A DNA stretch of 64,000 nucleotides from Polluticoccus soli (GCF_029269745.1 NZ_JARJHT010000001.1:1922001-1986000); one strand, 5' to 3'. Positions 42,742 through 51,327 are shown, counted from the first letter of the stretch. Notes: a model not told the origin generated them from the sequence alone. Numbers and translations: made by a program.

Positions 42742-43821
42742 ATGTCATTCTTCAAGACGGCAGGCAAGCCGTTCATTATAGCAGGGCCGTGCAGCGCTGA
42801 GTCGAGAGAGCAGGTGATGGAGACCGCAGCAGCATTGAAAGACCTGCCTGTTCAGTTATTCAGGGGAGGGGTATGGAAACCTAGAACACGTCCGGGAAGC
42901 TTTGAAGGCAACGGGGTGGACGCACTGGACTGGCTGAAAGAAGCAAAGCAAGCTTACGGAACAAAGATAACCATAGAGGTAGCTGAGCCGCATCACGTGG
43001 AGCTGGCCTTACAATACGGTGTAGATGCAGTATGGCTAGGTGCCCGTACAACGGTAAATCCTTTCCAGGTGCAGCGCATAGCCGATGCACTTAAAGGGAA
43101 TATCCTGCCGGTGCTCGTAAAGAACCCGGTCAATCCTGATGTTGATCTTTGGGAGGGCGCAATTGAGCGGATACATCGCGCAGGTATAGTAGACGTAGCA
43201 GCTATCCACCGTGGATTCTCTATTTATGACGCAGGTGCGGTGTATAGGAATTCGCCCAACTGGCCGGTGCCCATAGAGCTTAAACGCCGCAGGCCGGAGC
43301 TCAGCATCATCTGCGACCCAAGCCATATTACCGGCAGGCGGAATATGGTGGCAGAGCTGGCACAAAAAGCAATGGATCTTGGCTTTGACGGGCTAATGAT
43401 AGAGACGCATCCCGATCCTGAAAAGGCATGGAGCGATGCTGCCCAGCAAATAACACCCGCCGCTTTGACGGAGTTGCTGCAACACCTTGTCATCAGGCAT
43501 GAGTTCACCGCCGACATGGGAAAAAGCACCGAGCTGGAGTACCTGCGCCAACTGATGGACAGTATAGATGCTGAAGTGATCGACTTGCTCGCACGCCGCA
43601 TGGAGCTGAGCGAGCGCATAGGTGCAGTGAAGAAGGATAGCAATATAACCGCCTATCAACCGGAGCGCTGGCGCGATATAGTAGCCAGTCGCGGTGAGCA
43701 TGGTGAAAGGCAAATGCTGTCTAAAGAGTTCATCGTTGCGCTGTACCAGATGATCCACGACGAAAGCATCCGCAGGCAATTGGAGATACTGCGCAATGCA
43801 ACTAAACCAGTAAAAGATTAA
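42742..43821 (+). CDS. Bifunctional DAHP synthase / chorismate mutase
   Basis: Residues about 10-260 are a type I-beta DAHP synthase (PFIIAGPCSAES, FRGGVWKPRTRPGSFEGNG, AVWLGARTTVNPF, LPVLVKNPVNPD, DPSHITGRRNMV, MIETHPDPEKAWSDAAQQITP), the entry step of the shikimate pathway. Residues about 270-359 are an AroQ-type chorismate mutase (YLRQLMDSIDAEVIDLLARRMELSERIGAVKKDSN). In such fusions the mutase domain makes prephenate and lets it feed back on the synthase. 359 aa from ATG 42742. aroE lies 0.8 kb further on, on the other strand. Confidence 0.93.
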   Translation: MSFFKTAGKPFIIAGPCSAESREQVMETAAALKDLPVQLFRGGVWKPRTRPGSFEGNGVDALDWLKEAKQAYGTKITIEVAEPHHVELALQYGVDAVWLGARTTVNPFQVQRIADALKGNILPVLVKNPVNPDVDLWEGAIERIHRAGIVDVAAIHRGFSIYDAGAVYRNSPNWPVPIELKRRRPELSIICDPSHITGRRNMVAELAQKAMDLGFDGLMIETHPDPEKAWSDAAQQITPAALTELLQHLVIRHEFTADMGKSTELEYLRQLMDSIDAEVIDLLARRMELSERIGAVKKDSNITAYQPERWRDIVASRGEHGERQMLSKEFIVALYQMIHDESIRRQLEILRNATKPVKD

Positions 43822-43846
43822 TTTAACGGCTTAAAGTTTTATAAGA

Positions 43847-44641
43847 GTGGCCCTGAAACAACACAAAGACGCAGGCGTCAGGTACGACCAGCAAGTGGAG
43901 AATTCACGAAATTATGTTCTGCCCTTTATTGCCAACACCAAACCTTTGCAACCCGGTACCCGTGTATTGGAAATAGGAGCAGGTGAAGGCGGTGTGCTCG
44001 TACCGTTTGCTGAAAAAGGCTGTTATTGTGTTGGAGTTGACCTGGACAAAGTACGCATTGATATTGCCAATGACTATTTAGGAAAAGAAGTTGCCGAAGG
44101 CAAAATGACATTTCTGTGCAAGAATGTGTATGATGCTGACTTCCTGGAGAAGTACCGGAATTACTTCGATGTGATCGTTCTGAAGGATACCATTGAACAT
44201 ATCCCCGACCAGGAGAAGTTTATTCCTTACCTGAAGAATCTGATAAAGCCTGATGGACAAGTGTTCTTCGGATTTCCCCCATGGTATATGCCGTTCGGAG
44301 GGCACCAGCAGCTTTGCCAGCATAAGTTCCCGAGCATGTTGCCGTATTACCACTTGCTGCCACGCGGAATTTATAAGGCCGCGCTTAAAATGATGGGCGA
44401 GAGTGACGGTACTATCGAAATGCTGTTAGAGATCTACGACACGCGTATATCGATCGAACGGTTTGAAAAGATCATCGGCGAAAGCGGTTTCAAAGTGAAG
44501 AACAAAACTCACTTCCTGATCAATCCCATTTATAAATACAAGTTTGGCCTGCAGCCACGCAAACAATGGGGGCCGGTTACACATATCCCGTTCTTGAGAG
44601 ACTTTGTAACGACCTGTGTGTATTACACGGTGGGATTGTAA
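43847..44641 (+). CDS. Class I SAM-dependent methyltransferase
   Basis: Motif I is LEIGAGEGGVLVPFAEKG, the acidic end of strand 2 is GVDLDKVRI, and DVIVLKDTIEHIPDQEKFIPYLKNLIKPDGQVFFGFPP completes the fold. Length 264 aa from a GTG start. The C-terminal 100 residues (with many aromatic and basic residues) may bind the acceptor, which is unknown. It follows the DAHP synthase gene by 25 bases. Its last 19 bases overlap the 3' end of convergent aroE. Confidence 0.88.
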   Translation: MALKQHKDAGVRYDQQVENSRNYVLPFIANTKPLQPGTRVLEIGAGEGGVLVPFAEKGCYCVGVDLDKVRIDIANDYLGKEVAEGKMTFLCKNVYDADFLEKYRNYFDVIVLKDTIEHIPDQEKFIPYLKNLIKPDGQVFFGFPPWYMPFGGHQQLCQHKFPSMLPYYHLLPRGIYKAALKMMGESDGTIEMLLEIYDTRISIERFEKIIGESGFKVKNKTHFLINPIYKYKFGLQPRKQWGPVTHIPFLRDFVTTCVYYTVGL

Positions 44642-45369
44642 TGACCTGTCCATATTTGCCAAGAGGCTTCGGCCTGCAGGTGTAGCATTTCCATGCCATT
44701 TTTTACAGTAGCACCATTAGCTTTGCCTAAGGAAAGGAACCGTGTTTCGGCAGGGTTATATATCAGATCATACAACAGGTGCTCGGCGCCTATTGCATCA
44801 TAAGGTATTGGCGGGAAAGAATAAATATCCGGGTACATGCCCAGTGGGGTGGTGTTGATGATGAGCGTATGTGCAGATATTAATTCAGGCGTAAGATCAT
44901 CGTAAGATACTACCTCCGGCTGGCCGCTTCTTGACACTTTTCTATAGTCAATGCCAAGCTTATTCAGCACATAAGCTACAGCCTTGGCGGCGCCTCCTGT
45001 GCCCAGTACTAATGCGCGCCGATGATGCGGTTGCAGCAATGGCAAAAGGCTTTGTTCAAAGCCAATGATATCAGTATTGTACCCTTTGGTGTTACCATCT
45101 GTTATGTGAATGCAATTGACAGCGCCAACTGCTTTAGCAGCAGCATCGGTCTCGTCAAGGTATTGCAATACAGCTTCCTTATAGGGTATGGTAACGTTGA
45201 GTCCGCGCAGTTCGGTTTGCTGTTGTAGTAACTCAGGCAGTTCAGTGATCTGTTCCAGCGGAAAGCTTTTGTATACGGCGTCAATGCCTTCGTCGGCAAA
45301 CTTCTTAGTAAAGTATCCCGGCGAAAACGTGTGCCCAAGCGGATAACCTATGATACCGTAACAGTCCAT
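44623..45369 (-). CDS. aroE: Shikimate dehydrogenase
   Basis: AroE reduces 3-dehydroshikimate with NADPH. The N-terminal substrate domain has YPLGHTFSPGYFTKKF and the catalytic lysine in NVTIPYKEAVLQYLD; NTDIIGFEQSL supplies the paired aspartate. The nucleotide-binding glycines are in VLGTGGAAKAVAYVL. Length 248 aa is on the short side but complete. The 3' end overlaps the methyltransferase gene by 19 bases. Confidence 0.94.
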   Translation of the reverse strand: MDCYGIIGYPLGHTFSPGYFTKKFADEGIDAVYKSFPLEQITELPELLQQQTELRGLNVTIPYKEAVLQYLDETDAAAKAVGAVNCIHITDGNTKGYNTDIIGFEQSLLPLLQPHHRRALVLGTGGAAKAVAYVLNKLGIDYRKVSRSGQPEVVSYDDLTPELISAHTLIINTTPLGMYPDIYSFPPIPYDAIGAEHLLYDLIYNPAETRFLSLGKANGATVKNGMEMLHLQAEASWQIWTGHYNPTV

Positions 45370-45387
45370 AGCTTAAGATAAATAAAA

Positions 45388-45405
45388 AGCCGGGATAACC
45401 CGGCT
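45388..45405 (-). terminator. Terminator of the ComA-like gene
   Basis: AGCCGGG and CCCGGCT form a 7-bp stem with a four-base loop; on the minus strand it is followed by a T-rich tract. It lies between the ComA-like gene and aroE, both on the minus strand. Confidence 0.7.
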
Positions 45406-45422
45406 CTTATGTATTGCAATGA

Positions 45423-46217
45423 TTAGATGAGATTGGTAGAGGCAGGAGTTTTGTTCTCCTTGTTGAGGTAAAGGAAGAACGTATCTCCGCGCAGGCCTAT
45501 TCTCATAGCTTCCAGTGGCAGCATTTCATTTGGTGCCAGGTTGCCGAGGTTTACATTAGCACCCAGCAGCTCCAGGAAGTATACTTGCTGTGCCTTTTGA
45601 GGGGCTTCCCAGATGATCTTCTCAGCAGGTATCTGCGTGAGGATCTCCTGTACCAGGCCTTCACGAACCTCGCCAGTGCCGCGGTAGATGCCGACGTTAC
45701 CGGCTTCACGTGCTTCAGCGATCACGTAAGTAGAACCGGCTTCCAGTTCTGCACGCATCAGCTCGATCCACTTATACGGAGGCATAATGTGGGTCGCATC
45801 TTTAGAACCTACTTCAGATAATACAGTTACTTCTTTAGCCAGTTTTTCGATATAGCCACATTTTTCGATGTGTGGTATGTCGATCGAACCATCAGAAACC
45901 TCTACATAGTCCAGGCCGTATTCTCTGATCACGTCTACGTAGTCATCAAACTGGTTGCGGACCAGGAAAGCCTCGAACAGCGTACCGCCGAAATAAACAG
46001 GTATATCGTAAGAACGATAGATGTCTATCTTTTCGCGCAGGTTGTTGGTCACGAAAGCTGTACCGAAGCCCAGCTTTACGATGTCTACATAAGGAGCTGC
46101 AACTGAAAGGAAGTTCCTAACCTCGTCGTGGCCCATACCTTTGTCCATAACCATTGTAAGGCCATGAGCACGAGGCTTTTGTGTACGTATTGGAAGATTA
46201 TTGAGTAAAAAGTTCAT
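45423..46217 (-). CDS. Phosphosulfolactate synthase (ComA) family protein
   Basis: ComA adds sulfite to phosphoenolpyruvate to give phosphosulfolactate, the first step to coenzyme M in methanogens. The TIM-barrel signatures GLTMVMDKGMGHDEVRNFL, VDIVKLGFGTAF, VYFGGTLFEAFLV, VEVSDGSIDIP and VLSEVGSKDA are present. Start MNFLLNNLP at 46217 is supported by TACCTTTG at 46243-46250; 264 aa. Coenzyme M is not expected in this phylum, so the product may feed another sulfonate or the activity may have changed. No other sulfonate gene adjoins it. Confidence 0.87.
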   Translation of the reverse strand: MNFLLNNLPIRTQKPRAHGLTMVMDKGMGHDEVRNFLSVAAPYVDIVKLGFGTAFVTNNLREKIDIYRSYDIPVYFGGTLFEAFLVRNQFDDYVDVIREYGLDYVEVSDGSIDIPHIEKCGYIEKLAKEVTVLSEVGSKDATHIMPPYKWIELMRAELEAGSTYVIAEAREAGNVGIYRGTGEVREGLVQEILTQIPAEKIIWEAPQKAQQVYFLELLGANVNLGNLAPNEMLPLEAMRIGLRGDTFFLYLNKENKTPASTNLI

Positions 46218-46242
46218 GTATGAAAGATTTTTCAAGCCAGCA

Positions 46243-46250
46243 CAAAGGTA
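46243..46250 (-). promoter_or_regulatory. Promoter core of the ComA-like gene
   Basis: TACCTTTG on the minus strand matches TAnnTTTG and gives a leader of about 20 nt before ATG 46217. It makes the in-frame start at 46256 impossible for this transcript. Confidence 0.5.
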
Positions 46251-46317
46251 AGGCATTCAGTCTACTATGCGTAAAAATGCAGTTTTCGCTTGTATCTTAG
46301 CACCTAATATACTGTCT

Positions 46318-46611
46318 ATGAAGCGTAATGTGCCAATTTTCGGTCTTGCTATAGGTATTCTGTTCCCGATGATCGGCGTAATCGTCATGTATTTCGTTAA
46401 GTTCAAAGGTGTGCCTTTTGCCGAATACATCGTGTCTCTTTTTAGCAATGGCAAACTGGGATCTATGGTACTCAGCCTCAGTGCCCTGCTTAATATCATA
46501 CCGTTCCTGTATTATACCAATAAGCGCCTCGATATGACGGCGCGTGGTATTATGGTAGCTACCTTGCTGTATTTTGTGCTTTTCGTATTGATCAAGTTCG
46601 TCTGGAACTAA
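46318..46611 (+). CDS. Three-span membrane protein upstream of lpxB
   Basis: A 97-residue protein with three hydrophobic spans (FGLAIGILFPMIGVIVMYFV, SMVLSLSALLNIIPFLYY, GIMVATLLYFVLFVLIKFVW) and a basic linker NKRLDMTARG. ATG 46318 follows a near-consensus core TATCTTAG by about 18 bases; the upstream ATG at 46267 precedes it. Its stop codon overlaps the lpxB start by one base (TAATG), so the two genes are tightly coupled. No named family is assigned; a link with lipid A or the envelope is inferred from context only. Confidence 0.7.
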   Translation: MKRNVPIFGLAIGILFPMIGVIVMYFVKFKGVPFAEYIVSLFSNGKLGSMVLSLSALLNIIPFLYYTNKRLDMTARGIMVATLLYFVLFVLIKFVWN

Positions 46612-47705
46612 TGAAATACTACATCATAGCTGGTGAAGCCAGCGGTGATCTGCATGGCGGCAACCTCATTAAAGAGTTGCGTGCTAAAGATGCCGCGGCC
46701 GAGATACGTTGCTGGGGCGGTGACCGCATGCAGCAGGCGGGTGCAACATTGGTAAAGCATTATCGCGACTTGGCTTTTATGGGATTCGTGGAGGTGATCA
46801 AACACCTCGGTACTATCCTGGATAACCTTAAGTTTTGCAAGCAGGATATACTCAGTTTCAAGCCCGATGTACTTATTCTGATCGACTACCCGGGATTCAA
46901 TATGCGGATAGCGGAGTGGGCCAAAAAAGAGGGAATCAGGATTGTCTACTACATATCTCCGCAGGTCTGGGCCTGGAAAGAGAGCAGGGTGAAAAAGATT
47001 AAGCGTGATGTAGACCAGATGCTGGTCATCCTTCCGTTCGAAAAAGATTTCTACGATAAATGGGATTATAAGGTTACATATGTAGGCCACCCGTTGATAC
47101 AGGTGATCGACGAGGAGAAGCGCCTTCCAGCTCAGTCGTTGTCAGATAAGCCCGTTATAGCACTGTTGCCAGGCAGCAGGAAGCAGGAGATACAGCTGAA
47201 GTTGCCGGAAATGCTGAAGATGGTCAAACACTTCCCCGACCATCAGTTTGTGATAGCTCAAGCTCCTTCGCAGCCTGCAGAACTATACAAGGAAATGATT
47301 GGCCATAAACCTGTACTATTGGCTGAGGGACAGACCTACAATATACTGAAACAGGCTAAGGCTGCATTGGTGACAAGTGGTACCGCCACATTGGAAACTG
47401 CGTTGTTCGGTGTGCCGCAGGTAGTTTGCTACAAAGGCAACCAGGTATCGTATTGGCTGGCCAAACAACTCATCAAGGTCAAATACATTTCGCTGGTCAA
47501 CCTCATCATGGATAAGCCAGTGATACCAGAACTTATACAGGCCGATCTGAATGAAGAAAACCTAAAAGAGGCTCTGACAAGGGCTCTGTATGATGAGAAA
47601 TGTCTCGCCCATATAAAAGCAGATTATGCCAACCTCTGGCACAAACTCGGCGCCAGCAATGCTTCAGAAAAGGCAGCTGCTGAGATCATAGCCTCAATGG
47701 CGTAA
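46611..47705 (+). CDS. lpxB: Lipid-A-disaccharide synthase
   Basis: LpxB joins UDP-2,3-diacylglucosamine to lipid X to form the lipid A disaccharide at the inner face of the inner membrane. The sequence is classical: YIIAGEASGDLHGGNLIKEL, MGFVEVIKHL, LILIDYPGFNMRIA, YISPQVWAWKESRVKKIK, TYVGHPL, IALLPGSRKQEI, LVTSGTATLETALFGVPQVVCYK. Length 364 aa. It is translationally coupled to the upstream membrane protein, and its 3' end overlaps a small convergent gene by 12 bases. Confidence 0.96.
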   Translation: MKYYIIAGEASGDLHGGNLIKELRAKDAAAEIRCWGGDRMQQAGATLVKHYRDLAFMGFVEVIKHLGTILDNLKFCKQDILSFKPDVLILIDYPGFNMRIAEWAKKEGIRIVYYISPQVWAWKESRVKKIKRDVDQMLVILPFEKDFYDKWDYKVTYVGHPLIQVIDEEKRLPAQSLSDKPVIALLPGSRKQEIQLKLPEMLKMVKHFPDHQFVIAQAPSQPAELYKEMIGHKPVLLAEGQTYNILKQAKAALVTSGTATLETALFGVPQVVCYKGNQVSYWLAKQLIKVKYISLVNLIMDKPVIPELIQADLNEENLKEALTRALYDEKCLAHIKADYANLWHKLGASNASEKAAAEIIASMA

Positions 47706-47852
47706 CATACGCACGATCATCACAATGATCGCAATCAGGAACATAAAAAGCGAGATGCGGTTCATGCCATGCATAGCCTTTATGCTCATGTTTTTCGGGT
47801 CTTTTGGGTCGCGTTTGCGAATGTACAAGTACGTCAGTATCTGGTTCCACAT
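47694..47852 (-). CDS. Small membrane protein, 52 aa (DUF6728-like)
   Basis: From ATG 47852 the minus strand reads MWNQILTYLYIRKRDPKDPK followed by a short basic region, MHGMNR, and one membrane span (ISLFMFLIAIIVMIVRMLRH). I recognise the pattern as a small conserved family of the phylum (DUF6728). A longer open frame in another register covers the same DNA but shows no sense. TAACTTTA about 18 bases before the ATG is a near-consensus promoter core. The last 12 bases overlap the end of lpxB. Confidence 0.75.
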   Translation of the reverse strand: MWNQILTYLYIRKRDPKDPKNMSIKAMHGMNRISLFMFLIAIIVMIVRMLRH

Positions 47853-47911
47853 GGTAAAAAGTGCTTTCCATAAAGTTACCTAGAAATTTGGAGAAATCTG
47901 GGCTTTTCTGC

Positions 47912-47919
47912 TATCTTTG
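47912..47919 (+). promoter_or_regulatory. Promoter core of tRNA-Ala
   Basis: TATCTTTG matches TAnnTTTG and ends nine bases before the mature tRNA, so the primary transcript would carry only a very short 5' leader. Confidence 0.55.
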
Positions 47920-47928
47920 CTGCCCCAT

Positions 47929-48002
<74 letters not shown>

Positions 48003-48010
48003 CAGCTTTA

Positions 48011-48033
48011 AGTCGCCCTCGGGCGGCTTTTTT
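48011..48033 (+). terminator. Terminator of tRNA-Ala
   Basis: A GC-rich stem (GTCGCCC/GGGCGGC, one T-G pair) is followed by TTTTTT, starting nine bases after the tRNA. Confidence 0.78.
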
Positions 48034-48134
48034 CTTTCCTGGCATTCTGTAGCAATCTCAGCGTTTCAAGTTATTGGATTGATTTTTTAGCGGCTTTATT
48101 GGCTATCGTCTGTCCGTGTTCTAAAACGGCCATC

Positions 48135-48863
48135 ATGAAACATCAACATATCTTTTGGGCTTTCGGTATTTTTTGTTTGCTGGTACCAATTGCCGGGTTT
48201 GCGCAGGCGGCTACAGCAATTGCAGCGGGTGAACCGGTCAGCTTTTCGCTTGATATGGTTTTTACCTTTCTCTTTCTGACGTTAGGCCCGCTTAAGATCA
48301 TTCAGCCCTTCTGGTTACTAACAAAAGACCGCAATGCGGCTTTCCGGCGGAAATTGGCTTTGAGTTCATCGGTCATAGCCTTGATTGCTGCTATCCTCGC
48401 TGCCACTATTGGTGCCAAAATATTGATGAAGTGGCACATACTGCCGGCCGCCGCGGCACTTACTGCAGGGATCCTGTTATTTCTCATCGCACTGAAAACC
48501 GTCATGCAGCAATATGGCTCAGCTAAATCTGAAGCTCCAGAAAAGTCCGATACACAAGCGCCATCAGTAGCTCAGCTGGCATTTAGTCCGCTAGCCTTCC
48601 CGACCATCGTTACACCCTATGGCGCTGCCCTGCTCATAGTGATGGTGACAGTAAGCAATGGGCAAATGGTTGAAATATTAAGTATCACCGCGATCATTTT
48701 TGGTCTCAACTTCCTCACGATGCTTGTTGCACGGCGGATCATGAAATGGTCGCCCGCCGTTGCATTATTGGGTATTCTGGGATCAGTGATGGGCGTGTTG
48801 CAGGTTGCATTGGGCGTGCAGACTATTCTTAAGTCGCTATATATATTGGGGCTCAAGGTGTAG
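48135..48863 (+). CDS. MarC-family membrane protein
   Basis: A 242-residue protein with six predicted spans. It has the MarC pattern: an early LGPLKIIQPFWLLT (compare family LxPxGxxPxF), a central polar linker (about residues 135-165, rich in Ala, Ser, Glu) and FSPLAFPTIVTPYGAALLIVMVTVS. The N-terminal 20 residues resemble a signal or first span. MarC proteins were once linked to drug resistance but their transport role is unsettled. The gene stands alone. Confidence 0.85.
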   Translation: MKHQHIFWAFGIFCLLVPIAGFAQAATAIAAGEPVSFSLDMVFTFLFLTLGPLKIIQPFWLLTKDRNAAFRRKLALSSSVIALIAAILAATIGAKILMKWHILPAAAALTAGILLFLIALKTVMQQYGSAKSEAPEKSDTQAPSVAQLAFSPLAFPTIVTPYGAALLIVMVTVSNGQMVEILSITAIIFGLNFLTMLVARRIMKWSPAVALLGILGSVMGVLQVALGVQTILKSLYILGLKV

Positions 48864-48918
48864 TAAAAACCAGTTCTACCAAGGCTTTTTCCTATCTTAG
48901 AGCTCATCGGTAATCGTG

Positions 48919-49470
48919 ATGGGTACACAGCTCAGGTATTTTTTCCAGGATGTTCGCAGCTTGCTGGGCAGGCATAAACGCCGGATAATTATTGTCTGGT
49001 TTACGCCTGCGTTCGCAGGCATATGGTGGTATCGGCTGGAGCGTAGCCTGTACCTGTTGTTTGGAAAAGCTTACAGTGTGATCCGAATACCGCTTCTTCC
49101 CATTAATGCACTCATTTTAGCGTACTCTCGGCTCGACATTAACTATAAAGCCGACATTGGCCCCGGCCTTGCCGTTAAGCATCCGTCTTTAGGCGTTGTG
49201 ATATCCGGATATGTGATTGCAGGGCAGAACTTATCGTTGGTAGGCGGCAACGCTATAGGCGTCGCAAAGAGATGTAAGCAAGGTGAGTTCATTATAGGCG
49301 ATAATTGTACACTCAGCGCTAACGCTGTGATATTAGGTCCCCTTACACTGGCTGATAACGTGCTGGTTGGGGCAAGCAGCTGCGTGGTGAAAAGCTGTCT
49401 GACTGATGGTGCTGTACTTGCAGGAGTGCCTGCCAAACCTATTGTTAGAGAAACCGAGCTCGCAGACTGA
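48919..49470 (+). CDS. Serine acetyltransferase-like hexapeptide transferase
   Basis: A 184-residue protein: a helical N-terminus (FFQDVRSLLGRHKRRIII...) and a left-handed beta helix (INYKADIGPGLAVKHPSLGVVISG, FIIGDNCTLSANAVILGPLTLADNVLVGASSCVVK) ending VLAGVPAKPIV. The layout matches CysE and the related sugar O-acetyltransferases of polysaccharide loci. The usual CysE HGxGIVI segment is altered to KHPSLGVVI. With an FkbM methyltransferase next, glycan or surface polymer decoration is more likely than cysteine synthesis, but this is inference. Confidence 0.8.
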   Translation: MGTQLRYFFQDVRSLLGRHKRRIIIVWFTPAFAGIWWYRLERSLYLLFGKAYSVIRIPLLPINALILAYSRLDINYKADIGPGLAVKHPSLGVVISGYVIAGQNLSLVGGNAIGVAKRCKQGEFIIGDNCTLSANAVILGPLTLADNVLVGASSCVVKSCLTDGAVLAGVPAKPIVRETELAD

Positions 49471-49505
49471 AGTATTCACCATATCTTACACGCTGCACGA
49501 TAGCC

Positions 49506-50258
49506 ATGCTTCAAAACTTTCATTATTTAAATAAACTTCGCCGGTACTTGGGCATGAAAGATGCACTGGGAGCTTTTGCCGCGTTACGTCTGAAAAAGAA
49601 TGGGGTTATTAATCTTGGCTTTCTGAAATATCCGTTCCGTATCAGGGTGAATAACATAGCTGACAGTGCTACATTCAATGAAGTGTTATTGCGCAAGGAA
49701 TACACAATACAACTTGATTTTGTTCCTAAAACCATAATAGATGGCGGAGCTAATATCGGGCTCACGTCTATATTCTTCGCCAATAAATATCCTGACGCCA
49801 GTATTGTTGCAATTGAACCTGACAGTAACAACTTCAATTTGTTAAGGGAAAATACGTCGCACTATCCGCAGATAAAGCTCCGGCGCTCTGCAGTGTGGAG
49901 TCATAATGCGCATTTGAAAGTGTATGATCCGGGTCGTGGTGACAACTCATTCAGGGTAGAAGAAACTAGCCAGAATGATCCCGCGGCGTTTACTGCAGTA
50001 GGCATTGCCGACATCATGCGCGAACAGAACTGGCCCGTTATTGATATTCTGAAGCTGGATGTTGAAGGCGCGGAGAAAGAACTGTTTACTTCCGGATACG
50101 GTGCATGGCTGCCGAGAACACGTGTGCTGATTGTTGAGACACACGACCGTTACATCAAAGGAACGTCCAAGGCTGTATTTGCGGCTGTGAGTAAATACAA
50201 CTTCTCCTGCAGGCTGCAGGGTTATAATCTTGTGCTATACAATGAAGATCTAAATTGA
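49506..50258 (+). CDS. FkbM-family methyltransferase
   Basis: The 250-residue protein contains the FkbM core: TIIDGGANIGLTSIFFANKYPDASIVAIEPDSNNFNLL, then a motif with DILKLDVEGAEKELF and VLIVETHDRYIKG. Family members O-methylate sugars or polyketides with SAM. It follows the acetyltransferase gene by 35 bases, suggesting a two-gene modification unit. It ends two bases before the convergent PspC gene. Confidence 0.9.
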   Translation: MLQNFHYLNKLRRYLGMKDALGAFAALRLKKNGVINLGFLKYPFRIRVNNIADSATFNEVLLRKEYTIQLDFVPKTIIDGGANIGLTSIFFANKYPDASIVAIEPDSNNFNLLRENTSHYPQIKLRRSAVWSHNAHLKVYDPGRGDNSFRVEETSQNDPAAFTAVGIADIMREQNWPVIDILKLDVEGAEKELFTSGYGAWLPRTRVLIVETHDRYIKGTSKAVFAAVSKYNFSCRLQGYNLVLYNEDLN

Positions 50259-50260
50259 TC

Positions 50261-50926
50261 TTACTTCTTTTTACTGAAGAAGTCTTTAAGCTCCCTGCTC
50301 ATTTGTTCGCCTTTTATCTTCAGGTCCTGCAGCTCGCTACCCATATTGCGTTTGATGGTGTGGAAATCCATTGGACTTCCGCCCGACATGTATTTCAAGT
50401 CTTCCGGCGTGGTGGCCACTGGTATAATGATCCACGCCAGAATATAGGCCAACAAACCAATACCTGCTGTCAGGAACATGATGGCAAATACCAGGCGAAC
50501 GATCACGGGGTCGATATCGAAATAGTTAGCGATACCACTACACACACCACCCAGCATTTTGTCGTTGGGGTTGCGGTATAGCCGGCGGCTCGAGTACTGG
50601 TTCTGTTCCTGTGCTACATAAGGTGCTGGGAAATGACTAACCGGGTTACCCGCTGCATCCATTCCTCCATTTAACGCGCTGGCCGGGCCAAGTGTTTCGA
50701 TCACCTTTACTACATCCGATTTATCAACTGAGTATGCACCTGACTGTAGCCTTGCTGAAAACAACTCGGCTATTCTGCCTTCGATGTCTTGTATGATCTC
50801 CTCTTTTCCTACTTCGCCGTTGAAATGACGCTCCAATGAGCTGATGTAATCTTTCAGAAGCAGGAAGCCATCTTCTTCTATAGAGATCAATCTTCCAGCG
50901 ATCGTTATCTGTATGATACGTTGCAT
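50261..50926 (-). CDS. PspC-domain membrane protein
   Basis: Residues about 118-175 form a PspC domain (RRLYRNPNDKMLGGVCSGIANYFDIDPVIVRLVFAIMFLTAGIGLLAYILAWIIIP). The N-terminal 110 residues are a helical cytoplasmic region (QDIEGRIAELFSARLQSG, VIETLG) and the C-terminus ends in a charged helix. PspC proteins signal or respond to envelope stress. The PadR-type regulator gene lies 10 bases upstream, the common pairing in which PadR represses both. Confidence 0.92.
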   Translation of the reverse strand: MQRIIQITIAGRLISIEEDGFLLLKDYISSLERHFNGEVGKEEIIQDIEGRIAELFSARLQSGAYSVDKSDVVKVIETLGPASALNGGMDAAGNPVSHFPAPYVAQEQNQYSSRRLYRNPNDKMLGGVCSGIANYFDIDPVIVRLVFAIMFLTAGIGLLAYILAWIIIPVATTPEDLKYMSGGSPMDFHTIKRNMGSELQDLKIKGEQMSRELKDFFSKKK

Positions 50927-50936
50927 AATATGGTTT

Positions 50937-51269
50937 TTATAATGAAGTGGTTAAATGATTAACAGCATTGCTCAACTCGTCCCAAGTTGTTCGAAGTTGT
51001 GCATAGAACTTCAACCCTATTTTTGTAAGCGCATAATATTTGCGCGGCGGCCCGCTCGGCGATTCTTCCCAACGATAGCTCAGCATCCCAGCATTTTTAA
51101 GGCGCGTAAGCAGCGGGTACAGTGTCCCTTCCAACACCACCAGCTTCGCTTCCTTCAGCTGCTCCAATATATCACTTGGATAGGCTTCTTTCTCTTTGTG
51201 AATTATGCCTAAGATGCACAGCTCCAGCAGCCCTTTCCGCATTTGCGATTCTGTATTGTCTATCGTCAT
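50937..51269 (-). CDS. PadR-family transcriptional regulator
   Basis: A 110-residue winged-helix protein: RKGLLELCILGIIHKEKEAYPSDILEQLKEAKLVVLEGTLYPLLTRLKNAGML and RKYYALTKIGLKF, all typical of PadR. The C-terminal helix ends the dimer interface. Start MTIDNTESQ at 51269 is placed by the promoter core TACATTTG (51288-51295); the upstream ATG at 51290 lies inside that core. A 19-bp palindrome at 51309-51327 probably is its operator. It controls the PspC gene that follows. Confidence 0.93.
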   Translation of the reverse strand: MTIDNTESQMRKGLLELCILGIIHKEKEAYPSDILEQLKEAKLVVLEGTLYPLLTRLKNAGMLSYRWEESPSGPPRKYYALTKIGLKFYAQLRTTWDELSNAVNHLTTSL

Positions 51270-51287
51270 TATGGCCGTTTTACAGAG

Positions 51288-51327
51288 CAAATGTAAGCGG
51301 TTTTATAATACTATGTATTGCATAGTA
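51288..51327 (-). promoter_or_regulatory. padR-pspC promoter with palindromic operator
   Basis: TACATTTG on the minus strand (51288-51295) is the promoter core. TACTATG and CATAGTA (51309-51315 and 51321-51327) are perfect 7-base arms separated by five bases, covering the -33 region. PadR proteins usually bind ATGT/ACAT-type palindromes near their own promoters, so autoregulation is inferred. Confidence 0.6.

Noticed and set aside
47686-47871. 61-codon minus-strand frame overlapping the small membrane protein
   Set aside because: Its translation shows no domain or signal, whereas the alternative register (47694-47852) gives a coherent membrane protein with a promoter core.
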